Source: an uncultured Eubacteriales bacterium | GTDB taxonomy: Bacteria > Bacillota > Clostridia > Oscillospirales > CAG-272 | NCBI GenBank assembly: GCA_934394585.1 | Contig: CAKRQU010000010.1 | Span: forward strand, 1-56,885 | Direction of reading: 5' to 3' | Length of the DNA: 56,885 nucleotides | Part shown: positions 1 through 8,144 of the stretch, one piece after another | How the letters are laid out: every line of letters starts with the position of its first letter | How positions within the stretch are numbered: the stretch's first letter is position 1 | Notes under the pieces: generated by a model | Database searches by the model: none | Told to the model about the DNA's origin: nothing | The model's input: only the letters and a program-made list of their open reading frames with translations | Made by a program: the position numbers and the translations under genes

Positions 1-91
1 AGTCTACGGTCGGACTGTCGGGGCAGTATGTTCGCACGAGTCGCCGCGAGGCGACAGAAGGAGATGAAAAGAGGAATACCTTCCTCTTTTT
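1..91 (+). repeat. 3' tail of dispersed repeat core / candidate ncRNA (copy A, cut by window edge)
   Basis: The first 60 bases match the end of the core repeated at 7551, 29902, 37243, 42165 and 53027. They include the helix GTCGCC-GCGA-GGCGAC (45-60 region) with a GNRA-type tetraloop. The core runs directly into GAGGAA-tacc-TTCCTC plus a T-run at 67-91, which has the form of an intrinsic terminator on the plus strand. Here the terminator loop is short, as in the copy at 37243, so this is the uninterrupted form. The 5' part of the copy lies outside the window. That it is a repeat is certain; that it is an RNA gene is inference. Confidence 0.85.
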
Positions 92-221
92 GACTTTTGG
101 TACTTTTGGTCACGCAAAAGTACACCTTCGTCCCCTCGAGGTGGACAAGCAACTTTTTCCACGCTTTTATGAAAAGCGCGACCCCGTTTCTCGGTGGAGA
201 AAAACCTCCCCCATAAAGCGA
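92..221. repeat. palindromic flank modules of the repeat island
   Basis: This stretch holds a hairpin of the form GTACTTTT-ggtcacgc-AAAAGTAC at about 102-125, found again at 8057, 37211 and 37919. It is followed by short fragments resembling the other islands (aaagcgcgacc, tctcggtggagaaa). No open frame here is worth calling. Confidence 0.7.
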
Positions 222-252
222 AAATAAAAAAATAACCTCGTGCGAGGTTACT
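222..252 (-). terminator. intrinsic terminator of the tetR gene
   Basis: An 8-bp stem TAACCTCG/CGAGGTTA (233-250) is followed on the minus strand by a U-rich tract (bases 222-232 read as T). It starts a few bases past the stop codon of the TetR gene. Confidence 0.8.
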
Positions 253-255
253 TTT

Positions 256-831
256 TTATTTTGACGGCGCATCAATCTCGTGCGCTATGGCTTCTTTCAC
301 GCGGGGAAATACCGCATTTTCGTTTTCGCCGTTTCCGAGGAGCAATGTGGCGCCGTAAAGCACGGATTTCACTATTATCGCGGTGCCTGCGGCTGTTTCT
401 TCATCGTCGCCGAGCGAAATGCGATAGCTTTCTATCCGCGTTCCTATAGAAGCGGTGAGCTTGTGCTTTTCTTCGGTCTGCTCGCTCGTGGCGTCTATAT
501 TTCCGAGCATTATCACCGCGAGAAATTGCGGATTTGCATTCAGAAACCGAATGTATGTCATGCACGATTTCATTATTTTTTCTCTTTCGCTTTCGCATGA
601 ATCACATACGGCTTTTTCCATCAGCCCCCATTGTCCGCGTATATATCGGAGCATTTCGAGCATGAATTTATCTTTATTTTCAAAATAACTGTACGGAGTG
701 GCACAGGATATATTGCATGCGGCGGCAACTCTGCGCATAGAAAAACCCGTTATTCCGTTGCGGCTTATTTCCGATATTCCGGCAAGGATGATGCGTTCGC
801 GCAGAGTGGCGAGCGCGGCGGTATCTTTCAT
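256..831 (-). CDS. TetR/AcrR family transcriptional regulator
   Basis: A 191-residue protein with the usual TetR plan. The N-terminal helix-turn-helix spans about residues 10-58, including SMRRVAAACNIS and the recognition-helix part TPYSYFENKDKFMLEML. The all-helical C-terminal ligand/dimer domain has no recognisable family signature, so the inducer is unknown. The start is supported by a strong GGGAGGGG ribosome-binding site 6-8 bases upstream. The gene is transcribed away from the aromatic operon, with a 219-base gap that contains the operon promoter, so it may control that operon. This is positional inference; no clear operator palindrome was found in the gap. Confidence 0.88.
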   Translation of the reverse strand: MKDTAALATLRERIILAGISEISRNGITGFSMRRVAAACNISCATPYSYFENKDKFMLEMLRYIRGQWGLMEKAVCDSCESEREKIMKSCMTYIRFLNANPQFLAVIMLGNIDATSEQTEEKHKLTASIGTRIESYRISLGDDEETAAGTAIIVKSVLYGATLLLGNGENENAVFPRVKEAIAHEIDAPSK

Positions 832-983
832 ATTTTCCCCTCCCGAAATCTTTTTCAGGCTTTATTTTAGCATAAATGCCGCCGCTTTTCAAGCGTTTTT
901 CACCAAAAGAACAAAACTGCGGAATATTTTTATATAAATTATCACAAAAATCCGAAAAGATACAATTTTTTTCGCTGCGGGCA

Positions 984-1012
984 TTGACTTTTTGCCGCAT
1001 CGGAGATAAAAT
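984..1012 (+). promoter_or_regulatory. sigma-A type promoter of the aromatic amino acid operon
   Basis: TTGACT (984-989), a 17-base spacer and TAAAAT (1007-1012) lie about 40 bases before the pheA start. The leader would be only about 30 nt, leaving no room for a T-box or trp-type attenuator. A GGAG ribosome-binding site is at 1042-1045. Confidence 0.8.
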
Positions 1013-1050
1013 ATAAATAAATTAGCACTGATAAATTATTTGGAGAAAGT

Positions 1051-2145
1051 ATGGACAAGCTGATCGAAGCAAGAAAGAAAATAAACGAAACCGATGCGGA
1101 AATGGCAAAGCTTTTCTGCCGCAGAATGGCTGCGGTAAAGGATGTGCTCGAATACAAGCGCGAGCATGGGCTTCCCGTGCTGGATACGGCGCGCGAAAAT
1201 GCCGTGATGGAGGCAAATTCCGCTCTGATAAAAGACGAGGCACTGAAGGAATATTACGTCAGCTTTATACGCGATACCATGGCGATATCGCGCGAATATC
1301 AGCGCGCATTGCTTTCCGGTATAAAAGCGGCATACTGCGGCGTGGAGGGCGCTTTTGCCCACATAGCCTCAAAAAGAATATATGCCGATTCGGAAACGGT
1401 ATCGTATCCGAGCTTTTCCGAGGCTTATGCCGCTGTGGAAAGCGGCGAATGCGAGGTCGCCGTGCTTCCGATAGAAAACAGCTCCGCCGGGGAAGTCGGT
1501 CAGGTGATGGACCTCATTTTCGCGGGAAATCTTTATATAAACGGGATATACGAGCTGGCAGTGGATCAGAATCTGATGGCTTTGCCCGGCGCGAAAAAGG
1601 ACGATATAAAAACGGTGCTCAGCCATCCGCAGGCGCTGTTGCAATGCGCGCCTTTTCTGGAAAAGCGGGGAATAGCAGTGCGTTCTTTTGCAAATACCGC
1701 GGCGGCGGCAAAATTTGTTTCCGAAAGCGGAGATATGACGATAGCCGCCATAGCGAGCGAAGAAACGGCACGTCTGTACGGGCTGGAAATAATAGAAAAG
1801 GATATAAATTCCGAGCGAAGCAATACGACGCGCTTTGCGGTGCTTTCCCGCGTGCGCAATGATAAGCAGAATTTCCCCACGGGACAGGGCTGCATGATAA
1901 TGTTTGCGGTGAAAAACGAAGCCGGTGCTCTCGCAAATGCGATAAATATAATCGGTGCGCACGGTTTCAATATGCGATCGCTCCACAGCCGTCCGCAAAA
2001 GGACCTGATGTGGCAATACTATTTCCACGCGGAGCTGGAGGGCGATATAAATACGGAAAACGGCAAAGCAATGCTCGCCGAGCTTGCAAAAATCAGCGAC
2101 AGGCTGAAGCTCGCGGGAACATTCGGACTGCATATAAAAATCTGA
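1051..2145 (+). CDS. pheA: bifunctional chorismate mutase / prephenate dehydratase (P-protein)
   Basis: This cytosolic enzyme converts chorismate to prephenate and then to phenylpyruvate. Three domains are visible in 364 residues. The AroQ-type chorismate mutase is at about 1-85 (starts MDKLIEARKKINETD). Prephenate dehydratase is at about 90-270, with GVEGAFAH, the ENSSAGEV segment and the catalytic-loop motif NTTRFAV. A C-terminal ACT regulatory domain (about 280-360) has GALANAINIIGAHGFNM and LHSRPQK, the HSRP counterpart of the ESRP phenylalanine-binding motif. The ACT domain looks complete, so feedback inhibition by phenylalanine is expected. It is the first gene of the operon; aroB begins 12 bases after its stop. 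Confidence 0.96.
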   Translation: MDKLIEARKKINETDAEMAKLFCRRMAAVKDVLEYKREHGLPVLDTARENAVMEANSALIKDEALKEYYVSFIRDTMAISREYQRALLSGIKAAYCGVEGAFAHIASKRIYADSETVSYPSFSEAYAAVESGECEVAVLPIENSSAGEVGQVMDLIFAGNLYINGIYELAVDQNLMALPGAKKDDIKTVLSHPQALLQCAPFLEKRGIAVRSFANTAAAAKFVSESGDMTIAAIASEETARLYGLEIIEKDINSERSNTTRFAVLSRVRNDKQNFPTGQGCMIMFAVKNEAGALANAINIIGAHGFNMRSLHSRPQKDLMWQYYFHAELEGDINTENGKAMLAELAKISDRLKLAGTFGLHIKI

Positions 2146-2157
2146 CGGAGGCACAAA

Positions 2158-3186
2158 ATGAAGCTGACAGTAAATACCGGCACGGATAAATACGATATAA
2201 TAATCGAACGCGGCTCGCTTTCGCGCGCGGGGGAATATTTTTCTCTTTCGAGAAAAGTCCTCGTCGTCACGGACGACGGCGTACCGGCAAAGTATGCGGA
2301 TGAAGTCGCCGCGGCTTGCGCTGCGCCTACCGTGGCGACATTGAAAAGCGGCGAGGAAAGCAAGAGCATGACATCTTTTGAAACGCTTTGCAAAATCATG
2401 CTGGAAAAAGGCTTTACGCGCGGCGACGCGGTGGTTGCCGTGGGCGGCGGAGTGTGCGGCGATCTCGCGGGATTTGTCGCGGCTTCATATATGCGCGGCG
2501 TGGATTTTTACAATGTGCCGACCACACTGCTTTCGCAGGTGGATTCTTCCATAGGCGGGAAAACGGCAATAAATCTCGCGGGGGTAAAAAACGCCGTGGG
2601 CGCTTTTTATCAGCCGAAATGCGTTCTCATAGATCCCGATACGCTGAAAACTCTCGACAGCCGCATTTATGCCGAGGGACTCGCGGAGGCTGTGAAAATG
2701 GCGTGCATTTTTGATGAGGAGTTTTTTGCTTTCATAGAAAAATGTGCCGAAAACGGCACGGTTTTCGAAAATACGGACAAAATAATCGAAGGTTCGCTGA
2801 AAATAAAAAAATCGGTGGTGGAGGCGGACGAAAAAGAAAATTCGCTTCGCCGCACGCTGAATTTCGGGCATACCGTGGGACACGCGATAGAGAGCAGACT
2901 CGGCTGGCTTCACGGAGAATGCGTGGCGGCGGGAATGACGGTTTTTGTTTCCGATGAGGTGAGGGCGCGTCTGGTGCCGCTTCTCAAAAAGCTGAATCTG
3001 CCTTTTCGAGCGGATATCGGCGCAACAGATACGGAAAAGCTCGTTTCCCACGATAAAAAGGCGGCTGAAAACGGCATAGTATGCGTATGCTGTGACAAAA
3101 TAGGCTCTTACTTTATGCGCAGATATACGGCATCGGAAATAGCGCGCATGGCGCAGGAGGCGTTTTCACGGGAGGGAGACAAATGA
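2158..3186 (+). CDS. aroB: 3-dehydroquinate synthase
   Basis: This NAD- and metal-dependent enzyme makes 3-dehydroquinate from DAHP, the second step of the shikimate pathway. The 342 residues show the family signatures: the nucleotide-binding GGGVCGDLAGFVAA, the stretch PTTLLSQVDSSIGGK, and the metal ligands in EGLAEAVKM (Glu), NFGHTVGHA (His) and LHGECVA (His). The length is normal. A GGAGG site precedes the ATG at 2158. Its TGA overlaps the ATG of aroC in an ATGA junction, implying translational coupling. Confidence 0.97.
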   Translation: MKLTVNTGTDKYDIIIERGSLSRAGEYFSLSRKVLVVTDDGVPAKYADEVAAACAAPTVATLKSGEESKSMTSFETLCKIMLEKGFTRGDAVVAVGGGVCGDLAGFVAASYMRGVDFYNVPTTLLSQVDSSIGGKTAINLAGVKNAVGAFYQPKCVLIDPDTLKTLDSRIYAEGLAEAVKMACIFDEEFFAFIEKCAENGTVFENTDKIIEGSLKIKKSVVEADEKENSLRRTLNFGHTVGHAIESRLGWLHGECVAAGMTVFVSDEVRARLVPLLKKLNLPFRADIGATDTEKLVSHDKKAAENGIVCVCCDKIGSYFMRRYTASEIARMAQEAFSREGDK

Positions 3187-4277
3187 AAAATACTTTCGGA
3201 ACGAGCCTTTGCATGACGATATTCGGCGAAAGCCACGGGGCGGCGATAGGCGCCGTGCTCGACGGGCTTGCCCCCGGCATACCCGTGGACGAATCGCTGA
3301 TAGAAAAAAGACTTTCTCAGCGTCGCCCCTGCGGGAATATTTCCACATCGCGCAGGGAAGCGGATAAATTCCGCATAATAAGCGGTGTATACGGCGGCAG
3401 AACCACGGGAACGCCGCTTTGCATAGAGATAGAAAACGGCGATACGAAAAGCGCGGATTATTCCGATATGCGTTATCTGGCGCGCCCGGGTCATGCGGAT
3501 TTCACGGCGCAGGCAAAATACCGCGGATATCAGGATATACGCGGCGGAGGGCATTTTTCCGGCAGGATCACAGCCGCAGTGGTTGCCGCCGGTGCGATAG
3601 TCGAGCGTGCGCTCGGCGACAGGGGGGTAAATGCCGCCACGCATATTCTTTCTCTCGGCGGAGTAAGAGACGACGCTTTCGGCACGGACCCGAGTGAAGC
3701 CGTAAAAGCGCTGAAGGAGGCGGATTTCCCGACGATTTCGCGCGATATCGGCGCAAAAATGCAGGAAAAGATAATCGCCGCGAGGGAAAATTCCGACAGC
3801 ATCGGCGGAAAAACACAGACAGCCGTAGCGGGGCTTCCCGCGGGCGTGGGCGAACCTTTTTTCGATACGGCGGAGAGCATCATATCGCATGCCGTATTTG
3901 CCATACCCGCGATAAAGGGGATAGAATTCGGCGCGGGATTTGATTTCTGCTCCATGCGCGGCAGTGAGGCAAACGACGCCTTTTATTCCTCGCAGGGCAG
4001 AATTTATACAAAAACAAATAACAACGGCGGAATAAACGGAGGCATAACTAACGGCATGCCGCTGATATTCAATTGCGCCGTGAAGCCTACTCCGAGCATA
4101 GCGAGAGCGCAGGAAACGGTGAATTTCAGAACAGGTGAGGAAGCCGTGCTCGAAATACACGGGCGGCACGACCCCTGCATAGTTCACCGCGCCTGCCCGG
4201 TGATAAGCGCCGTGACGGAGATAGCGATATACGATATGCTCGCCTGCCGTTACGGCACGGATTATTTTGCATACTGA
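3183..4277 (+). CDS. aroC: chorismate synthase
   Basis: Chorismate synthase uses reduced FMN to convert EPSP to chorismate, the last step of the common pathway. Its 364 residues carry the N-terminal GESHGAAIGAVLDG, the central RPGHADFTAQAKY with IRGGGHFSGR, and the C-terminal NNNGGINGGITNGMP signatures. It starts in a 4-base overlap with aroB, with GGGAGG a few bases upstream. No separate flavin reductase domain is present, so reduced FMN must come from elsewhere in the cell. Confidence 0.97.
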   Translation: MKNTFGTSLCMTIFGESHGAAIGAVLDGLAPGIPVDESLIEKRLSQRRPCGNISTSRREADKFRIISGVYGGRTTGTPLCIEIENGDTKSADYSDMRYLARPGHADFTAQAKYRGYQDIRGGGHFSGRITAAVVAAGAIVERALGDRGVNAATHILSLGGVRDDAFGTDPSEAVKALKEADFPTISRDIGAKMQEKIIAARENSDSIGGKTQTAVAGLPAGVGEPFFDTAESIISHAVFAIPAIKGIEFGAGFDFCSMRGSEANDAFYSSQGRIYTKTNNNGGINGGITNGMPLIFNCAVKPTPSIARAQETVNFRTGEEAVLEIHGRHDPCIVHRACPVISAVTEIAIYDMLACRYGTDYFAY

Positions 4278-4287
4278 GGATAAATTT

Positions 4288-5499
4288 ATGAATGTGAAAA
4301 TAAAAAAAGGAAAGGCAAAAGGCACGGTGGCGGCACCGCCTTCCAAAAGCATGGCGCACCGCCTTCTGTTATGCGCGGGTCTGAGCCGCGGAGAAAGCGT
4401 GATACGCGGCGTGGAGCCGTCGCAGGATGTGCTGGCTACGCTGGATTGCCTTCGCGCGATAGGTGCAAAATGCACGGTGCAGGGCGACGCGGTGAGCGTG
4501 AAAGGCACGGATTTTTCCGTTGGCGGAAAAAGAGAGCTGCAATGCCGCGAAAGCGGAAGCACGCTTCGCTTTTTCATACCGCTTTGCATGCTTTTTGAAG
4601 GCAAATCGCGCCTTTACGGTACGCCGATGCTGCTTTCGCGTCCGCTTGATGTTTACAAAAATATATGCCGCACGCTGAAGCTGCCATATAAGCAAGGCAC
4701 GGATTTCGTCGAGGTCGGCGGCAGACTGCAGGCGGGAAATTTCAAAATACCCGGAAATATAAGCAGCCAGTTTATCAGCGGACTTCTTTTCGCGCTCCCG
4801 CTTTTGCAGGGAGACAGCCTGATCACCATAGCTCCGCCGATAGAAAGCCGCTCGTATATAGAGCTTACTCTCGGAGCGCTCCATACTTTCGGCATCACCG
4901 CATACTGGAAAAACGAGAGAACGCTTTTTGTTGCCGGCGGACAGAAATACAAAAGCACCGATGTGACGGTAGAGGCGGATTATTCCAATGCGGCGTTTTT
5001 CGATGTGCTGAGTCATCTCGGCTCCGATGTCACCGTCACGGGGCTGGATCCCGAAAGCAGTCAGGGCGACAAAGCTTACGGTGAATATTTCAGCATGCTG
5101 GAGCGCGGCACACCCTCGGTGAATATTTCCGATTGCCCTGATCTCGGCCCCGTGCTTTTCGCTCTTGCGGCGGCAAAACACGGCGGAATTTTCACGGGGA
5201 CGCACCGACTGAAAATGAAAGAAAGCGACCGTGGCACCGCCATGGCGGAGGAGCTGGCGAAATTCGGCACTTATGTGACGGTAAACGAGGATGATATAGT
5301 GGTTTATCCTGCGGAATTTCATGCACCCGCGGATATTCTGAAATCGCACAACGATCACAGGATAGTGATGGCGCTTTCGGCGCTGCTCACCGTTTTCGGC
5401 GGGGAAATATCGGATGCTCAGGCTGTGAACAAAAGCTTTCCCGATTATTTTGAAAAGCTCGCGTCACTCGGCATAGAGGTGGAAAAATATGATACTTGA
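4288..5499 (+). CDS. aroA: 3-phosphoshikimate 1-carboxyvinyltransferase (EPSP synthase)
   Basis: The enzyme transfers the enolpyruvyl group of PEP to shikimate-3-phosphate. Motifs in order are SKSMAHR, CRESGSTLRFF, SSQFISGLLFALPLL, DCPDLGPVLFALAA, RLKMKESDRG and SHNDHRIVMAL, covering both lobes. I place the start at the ATG at 4288 (MNVKIKKGK), which has GAGGA 7 bases upstream. An in-frame TTG at 4267 lies inside aroC and adds seven unlikely residues. The resulting length of 403 residues is a little short for the family but complete. The 3' end overlaps tyrA by 11 bases. Confidence 0.96.
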   Translation: MNVKIKKGKAKGTVAAPPSKSMAHRLLLCAGLSRGESVIRGVEPSQDVLATLDCLRAIGAKCTVQGDAVSVKGTDFSVGGKRELQCRESGSTLRFFIPLCMLFEGKSRLYGTPMLLSRPLDVYKNICRTLKLPYKQGTDFVEVGGRLQAGNFKIPGNISSQFISGLLFALPLLQGDSLITIAPPIESRSYIELTLGALHTFGITAYWKNERTLFVAGGQKYKSTDVTVEADYSNAAFFDVLSHLGSDVTVTGLDPESSQGDKAYGEYFSMLERGTPSVNISDCPDLGPVLFALAAAKHGGIFTGTHRLKMKESDRGTAMAEELAKFGTYVTVNEDDIVVYPAEFHAPADILKSHNDHRIVMALSALLTVFGGEISDAQAVNKSFPDYFEKLASLGIEVEKYDT

Positions 5500-6346
5500 T
5501 AAAAACAAAAAAATACTGATAGTAGGTCTGGGACTGATGGGCGGAAGCTATGCAAAAGCCCTTTCGAAAAAGGGTTATCACACAGAAGCGCTCACGCTAG
5601 AGCAGAAAGATATAGATTACGCCCTGTCGCTCGGGATAATAGAACGCGGCTATACCGAGGCAAACGAAGAAAGCGTTTCGGGCGCAGATATAGTAATATT
5701 CGCGTTGTATCCGCATACGTTTCTCGACTGGGTGAAAAATTACGGTCATCTGATAAAGCAGGGCGCCGTGGTGACGGACGTGACGGGCGTGAAAAGCGGA
5801 ATAGTGCGCCCTGTGCAGGAAATGCTGCCGCAGGCGGAATTTATTTCCGCGCATCCCATGGCGGGCAGAGAGCTTTACGGCGTGGAACACAGCGACGATT
5901 CCGTTTTTGCGGGCGCAAACTATATCGTGGTGCCAACGGAAAAGAATACGCGCGAGGCGATAGATTTCTGCGCCTCGCTTGGCAGAGAGCTGGGTTTTTC
6001 GAGAATAACGGAGCTCGGCGAGCGCGAGCATGACGAAATGATAGCTTTCCTTTCCCAGCTGACGCATTGCATAGCGGTTTCGCTGATGACATGCCGCGAT
6101 AAATGCGAGCATTTTGTGGATTATACGGGCGACTCTTTCCGCGATCTTACCCGCATAGCGAAAATAAATGACGGCATGTGGAGCGAGCTTTTTCTCATGA
6201 ATAAGGACGCGCTGGCAGAGCAGATGCGGCTTTTCGAAAACGAATTCCGCCGCATGAGAGAAATGGTAGAATGGGGCGACAGGGAAGGCATACGCGATAT
6301 GATGCGTCGCTCCACCGAACGCAGAAAGCTTTTTGATAAAAAATAA
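5489..6346 (+). CDS. tyrA: prephenate dehydrogenase
   Basis: It oxidatively decarboxylates prephenate to 4-hydroxyphenylpyruvate in the tyrosine branch. The 285 residues show an N-terminal Rossmann fold (LIVGLGLMGGSYAKAL), the catalytic SAHPMAG histidine motif and the helical C-terminal domain with LTHCIAVSL. There is no C-terminal ACT domain, unlike many Bacillus-type TyrA proteins, so feedback control would have to act directly or be absent. It overlaps the end of aroA and is followed by 37 bases before aroF. Confidence 0.94.
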   Translation: MILDKNKKILIVGLGLMGGSYAKALSKKGYHTEALTLEQKDIDYALSLGIIERGYTEANEESVSGADIVIFALYPHTFLDWVKNYGHLIKQGAVVTDVTGVKSGIVRPVQEMLPQAEFISAHPMAGRELYGVEHSDDSVFAGANYIVVPTEKNTREAIDFCASLGRELGFSRITELGEREHDEMIAFLSQLTHCIAVSLMTCRDKCEHFVDYTGDSFRDLTRIAKINDGMWSELFLMNKDALAEQMRLFENEFRRMREMVEWGDREGIRDMMRRSTERRKLFDKK

Positions 6347-6383
6347 ATTCAAAATTCAGATAAAGTAAAAGAGGTAAAAAACT

Positions 6384-7412
6384 ATGAATATGGAATTTTT
6401 AAGAAAACTGCCGATACCGAAGGAGATAAAGGAACAATTTCCCGTTTCTCCCGAGCTGGCGGCAAAAAAAGCAGAAAACGATAAAGCCGTAAAGGCGGTA
6501 TTTTCGGGTGAGAGCGATAAATTTCTGCTCGTCATCGGTCCGTGCTCGGCAGACAGAGAGGATGCCGTGCTCGATTATATCAGCCGTCTGCGCACGGTTC
6601 AGGACAAAGTGGCGGATAAAATAGTCATAGTGCCCAGAATCTATACGGGAAAACCGAGAACGACGGGCGACGGCTATAAGGGATTGCTTCATCAGCCCGA
6701 TTCAAATGCGCGCCCCGATCTTCTGAAGGGTGTGATAGCCATGCGTGAAATCCATATAAGAGCACTCGCCGAAACGGGATTTTCCTGCGCGGATGAAATG
6801 CTCTATCCCGAAAATCACCGCTATCTTTCCGATTTGCTTTCGTATGTGGCTGTGGGTGCGCGTTCCGTAGAGGATCAGCATCACCGCCTCACCGCGAGCG
6901 GACTCGATATTCCCGTTGGCATGAAAAATCCGACGAGCGGTGATATTTCCGTGATGATGAATTCCATCACGGCGGCACAGCATGCGCATTCTTTCATCTA
7001 TCGCGGATGGGAAGTAATGAGCAAAGGAAATCCTTATGCGCACGCGATACTCCGTGGCTATGTGAATAAGCACGGGCAGTCCATGCCGAATTATCATTAT
7101 GAAGATCTGATGGCGCTGGTGGAAACCTATGCTTCCAAAAATCTCGCAAATCCCGCCGCCGTGATAGATACAAACCATGCAAATTCGGGCAAAAAATATG
7201 AAGAGCAGATACGCATTTCGAAAGAAGTGATGAACAGCCGCAATTACAATCCCGAAATCCGCAAGCTCGTAAAAGGATTGATGATAGAGAGCTATATCGT
7301 GGACGGCGCGCAGAAAATCGGCGAAAATATCTACGGAAAATCCATCACCGATCCGTGCATAGGCTGGGACAAAACCGAGCGGCTCATTTACGACATAGCC
7401 GAGATGGTATAA
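6384..7412 (+). CDS. aroF: 3-deoxy-7-phosphoheptulonate (DAHP) synthase, type I alpha
   Basis: This is the entry enzyme of the shikimate pathway, condensing PEP and erythrose-4-phosphate. The 342 residues belong to the E. coli AroF/G/H-like class: LLVIGPCSADRED, the substrate-binding KPRTTGDGYKGLLHQPD, CADEML, GARSVEDQHHR, GMKNPTSGD and the late metal site in VIDTNHANSGK. The start has GAGG 10 bases upstream. Placing the first pathway step last in the operon is compatible with control of the whole route by one promoter. The paralogue letter (F, G or H) is arbitrary. Confidence 0.94.
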   Translation: MNMEFLRKLPIPKEIKEQFPVSPELAAKKAENDKAVKAVFSGESDKFLLVIGPCSADREDAVLDYISRLRTVQDKVADKIVIVPRIYTGKPRTTGDGYKGLLHQPDSNARPDLLKGVIAMREIHIRALAETGFSCADEMLYPENHRYLSDLLSYVAVGARSVEDQHHRLTASGLDIPVGMKNPTSGDISVMMNSITAAQHAHSFIYRGWEVMSKGNPYAHAILRGYVNKHGQSMPNYHYEDLMALVETYASKNLANPAAVIDTNHANSGKKYEEQIRISKEVMNSRNYNPEIRKLVKGLMIESYIVDGAQKIGENIYGKSITDPCIGWDKTERLIYDIAEMV

Positions 7413-7436
7413 GGCACAGATAATCAAAAGCAAAGC

Positions 7437-7464
7437 AGGAAATCCCCGCGGATTTCCTGTTTTA
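7437..7464 (+). terminator. intrinsic terminator of the aro operon
   Basis: Perfect 9-bp stem AGGAAATCC-CCGC-GGATTTCCT (7437-7458) followed by gttttatgtttt, 25 bases after the aroF stop. Confidence 0.85.
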
Positions 7465-8144
7465 TGTTTTCTTTGCGCAAAGATACAAAAGTTACTTCGT
7501 TCCCAATGGGGAAACGATCGCGCTTTTGAATGACCAAAAGCGCGGGAAAAGTCATCAAAGGAAGGCTCCTCGCCCTCCTTTGCAAACTACCTCGCACCCC
7601 GTCGAGTCAGCCGCGGGAAGTAATGCGCGGCAAGTGAGTGCTATAAATAGCAAATCGAAAATTTCAAGTATTTCTCTTTCGCTCATCATCAGCCATACCG
7701 CGCGTGCGAACACAGTATGCCGCAAAAAGCAAGCAGATTCGACGGGGTGGGTTGGCTTCCGCCATGGATTTTGATATGCTTCCCACTGTAGGCTAAACCC
7801 CCGACTATGCGAGCATGGCTTGATGGGCATCGAGTTGGGGAAGGTTTAGTTCTGGCTTGAGCAGGCAAAAGTCCGTGTTAAGCGGGGTCTGAACCATACT
7901 TCCGATTTCGTCTATGGTCGGACTGTCGGGGCAGTGTGTTCGCACGAGTCGCCGCGAGGCGACAGAAGGTGTTTAAAAGAGGAATTGACACATACGCGCA
8001 GCGTGTGTGTCGGCGTCGCCGAGACAGGAGTTAATGCTTTCCTCTTTTTGACTTTTGGTACTTTTCGTCAGTGAAAAGTACACCCCGTTTTCCTGCGGAG
8101 AAAGAAACTTCTTTTGATACTTTTCTGCAAAGAAAAGTATCTTT
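7465..8144. repeat. repeat island B between convergent aroF and yunB
   Basis: The gap holds a full copy of the dispersed core (7551-8049). Its left flank contains the palindrome CGCGCTTTT-gaatgacc-AAAAGCGCG at 7519-7544. Its right flank holds GTACTTTT-cgtcagtg-AAAAGTAC (8058-8081) and a stem GATACTTTTC/GAAAAGTATC at 8117-8142 that ends against the yunB stop and may terminate it. Short open frames here differ between copies and are not called. Confidence 0.9.
7551..8049 (+). repeat. dispersed repeat core / candidate structured ncRNA with terminator (copy B)
   Basis: The first hairpin is AAAGGA-a-GGC-tcctc-GCC-c-TCCTTT (7557-7581), identical in all five full copies. ACCCCGTCGAGTC (7596-7608) can pair with GATTCGACGGGGT (7736-7748), closing a domain that contains hairpin GCTAT-aa-ATAGC (7640-7651). 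CCCCGACT (7799-7806) pairs with AGTTGGGG (7833-7840). The GCGA tetraloop hairpin is at 7948-7963. The terminator arms AAAGAGGAA (7976-7984) and TTTCCTCTTTTT (8038-8049) are separated by an inserted palindromic segment. Repeat status is direct observation. The RNA reading rests on helix conservation and the terminator; no promoter was recognised. Confidence 0.8.

Noticed and set aside
832..1050. T-box or attenuator leader for the aromatic operon
   Set aside because: The predicted transcript leader is only about 30 nt and no antiterminator/terminator pair exists between the promoter and pheA.
7551..8049. CRISPR array
   Set aside because: Copies are about 420 bases long, 4-22 kb apart and in both orientations; no short direct repeats with spacers and no cas genes are present.
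7551..8049. Group II or group I intron, or a tRNA-like or RNase P RNA
   Set aside because: No domain V motif, no GUGYG start, no group I P7 pattern, no reverse transcriptase or homing endonuclease, and no conserved RNase P signatures were found. The copies lie between genes, not inside them.
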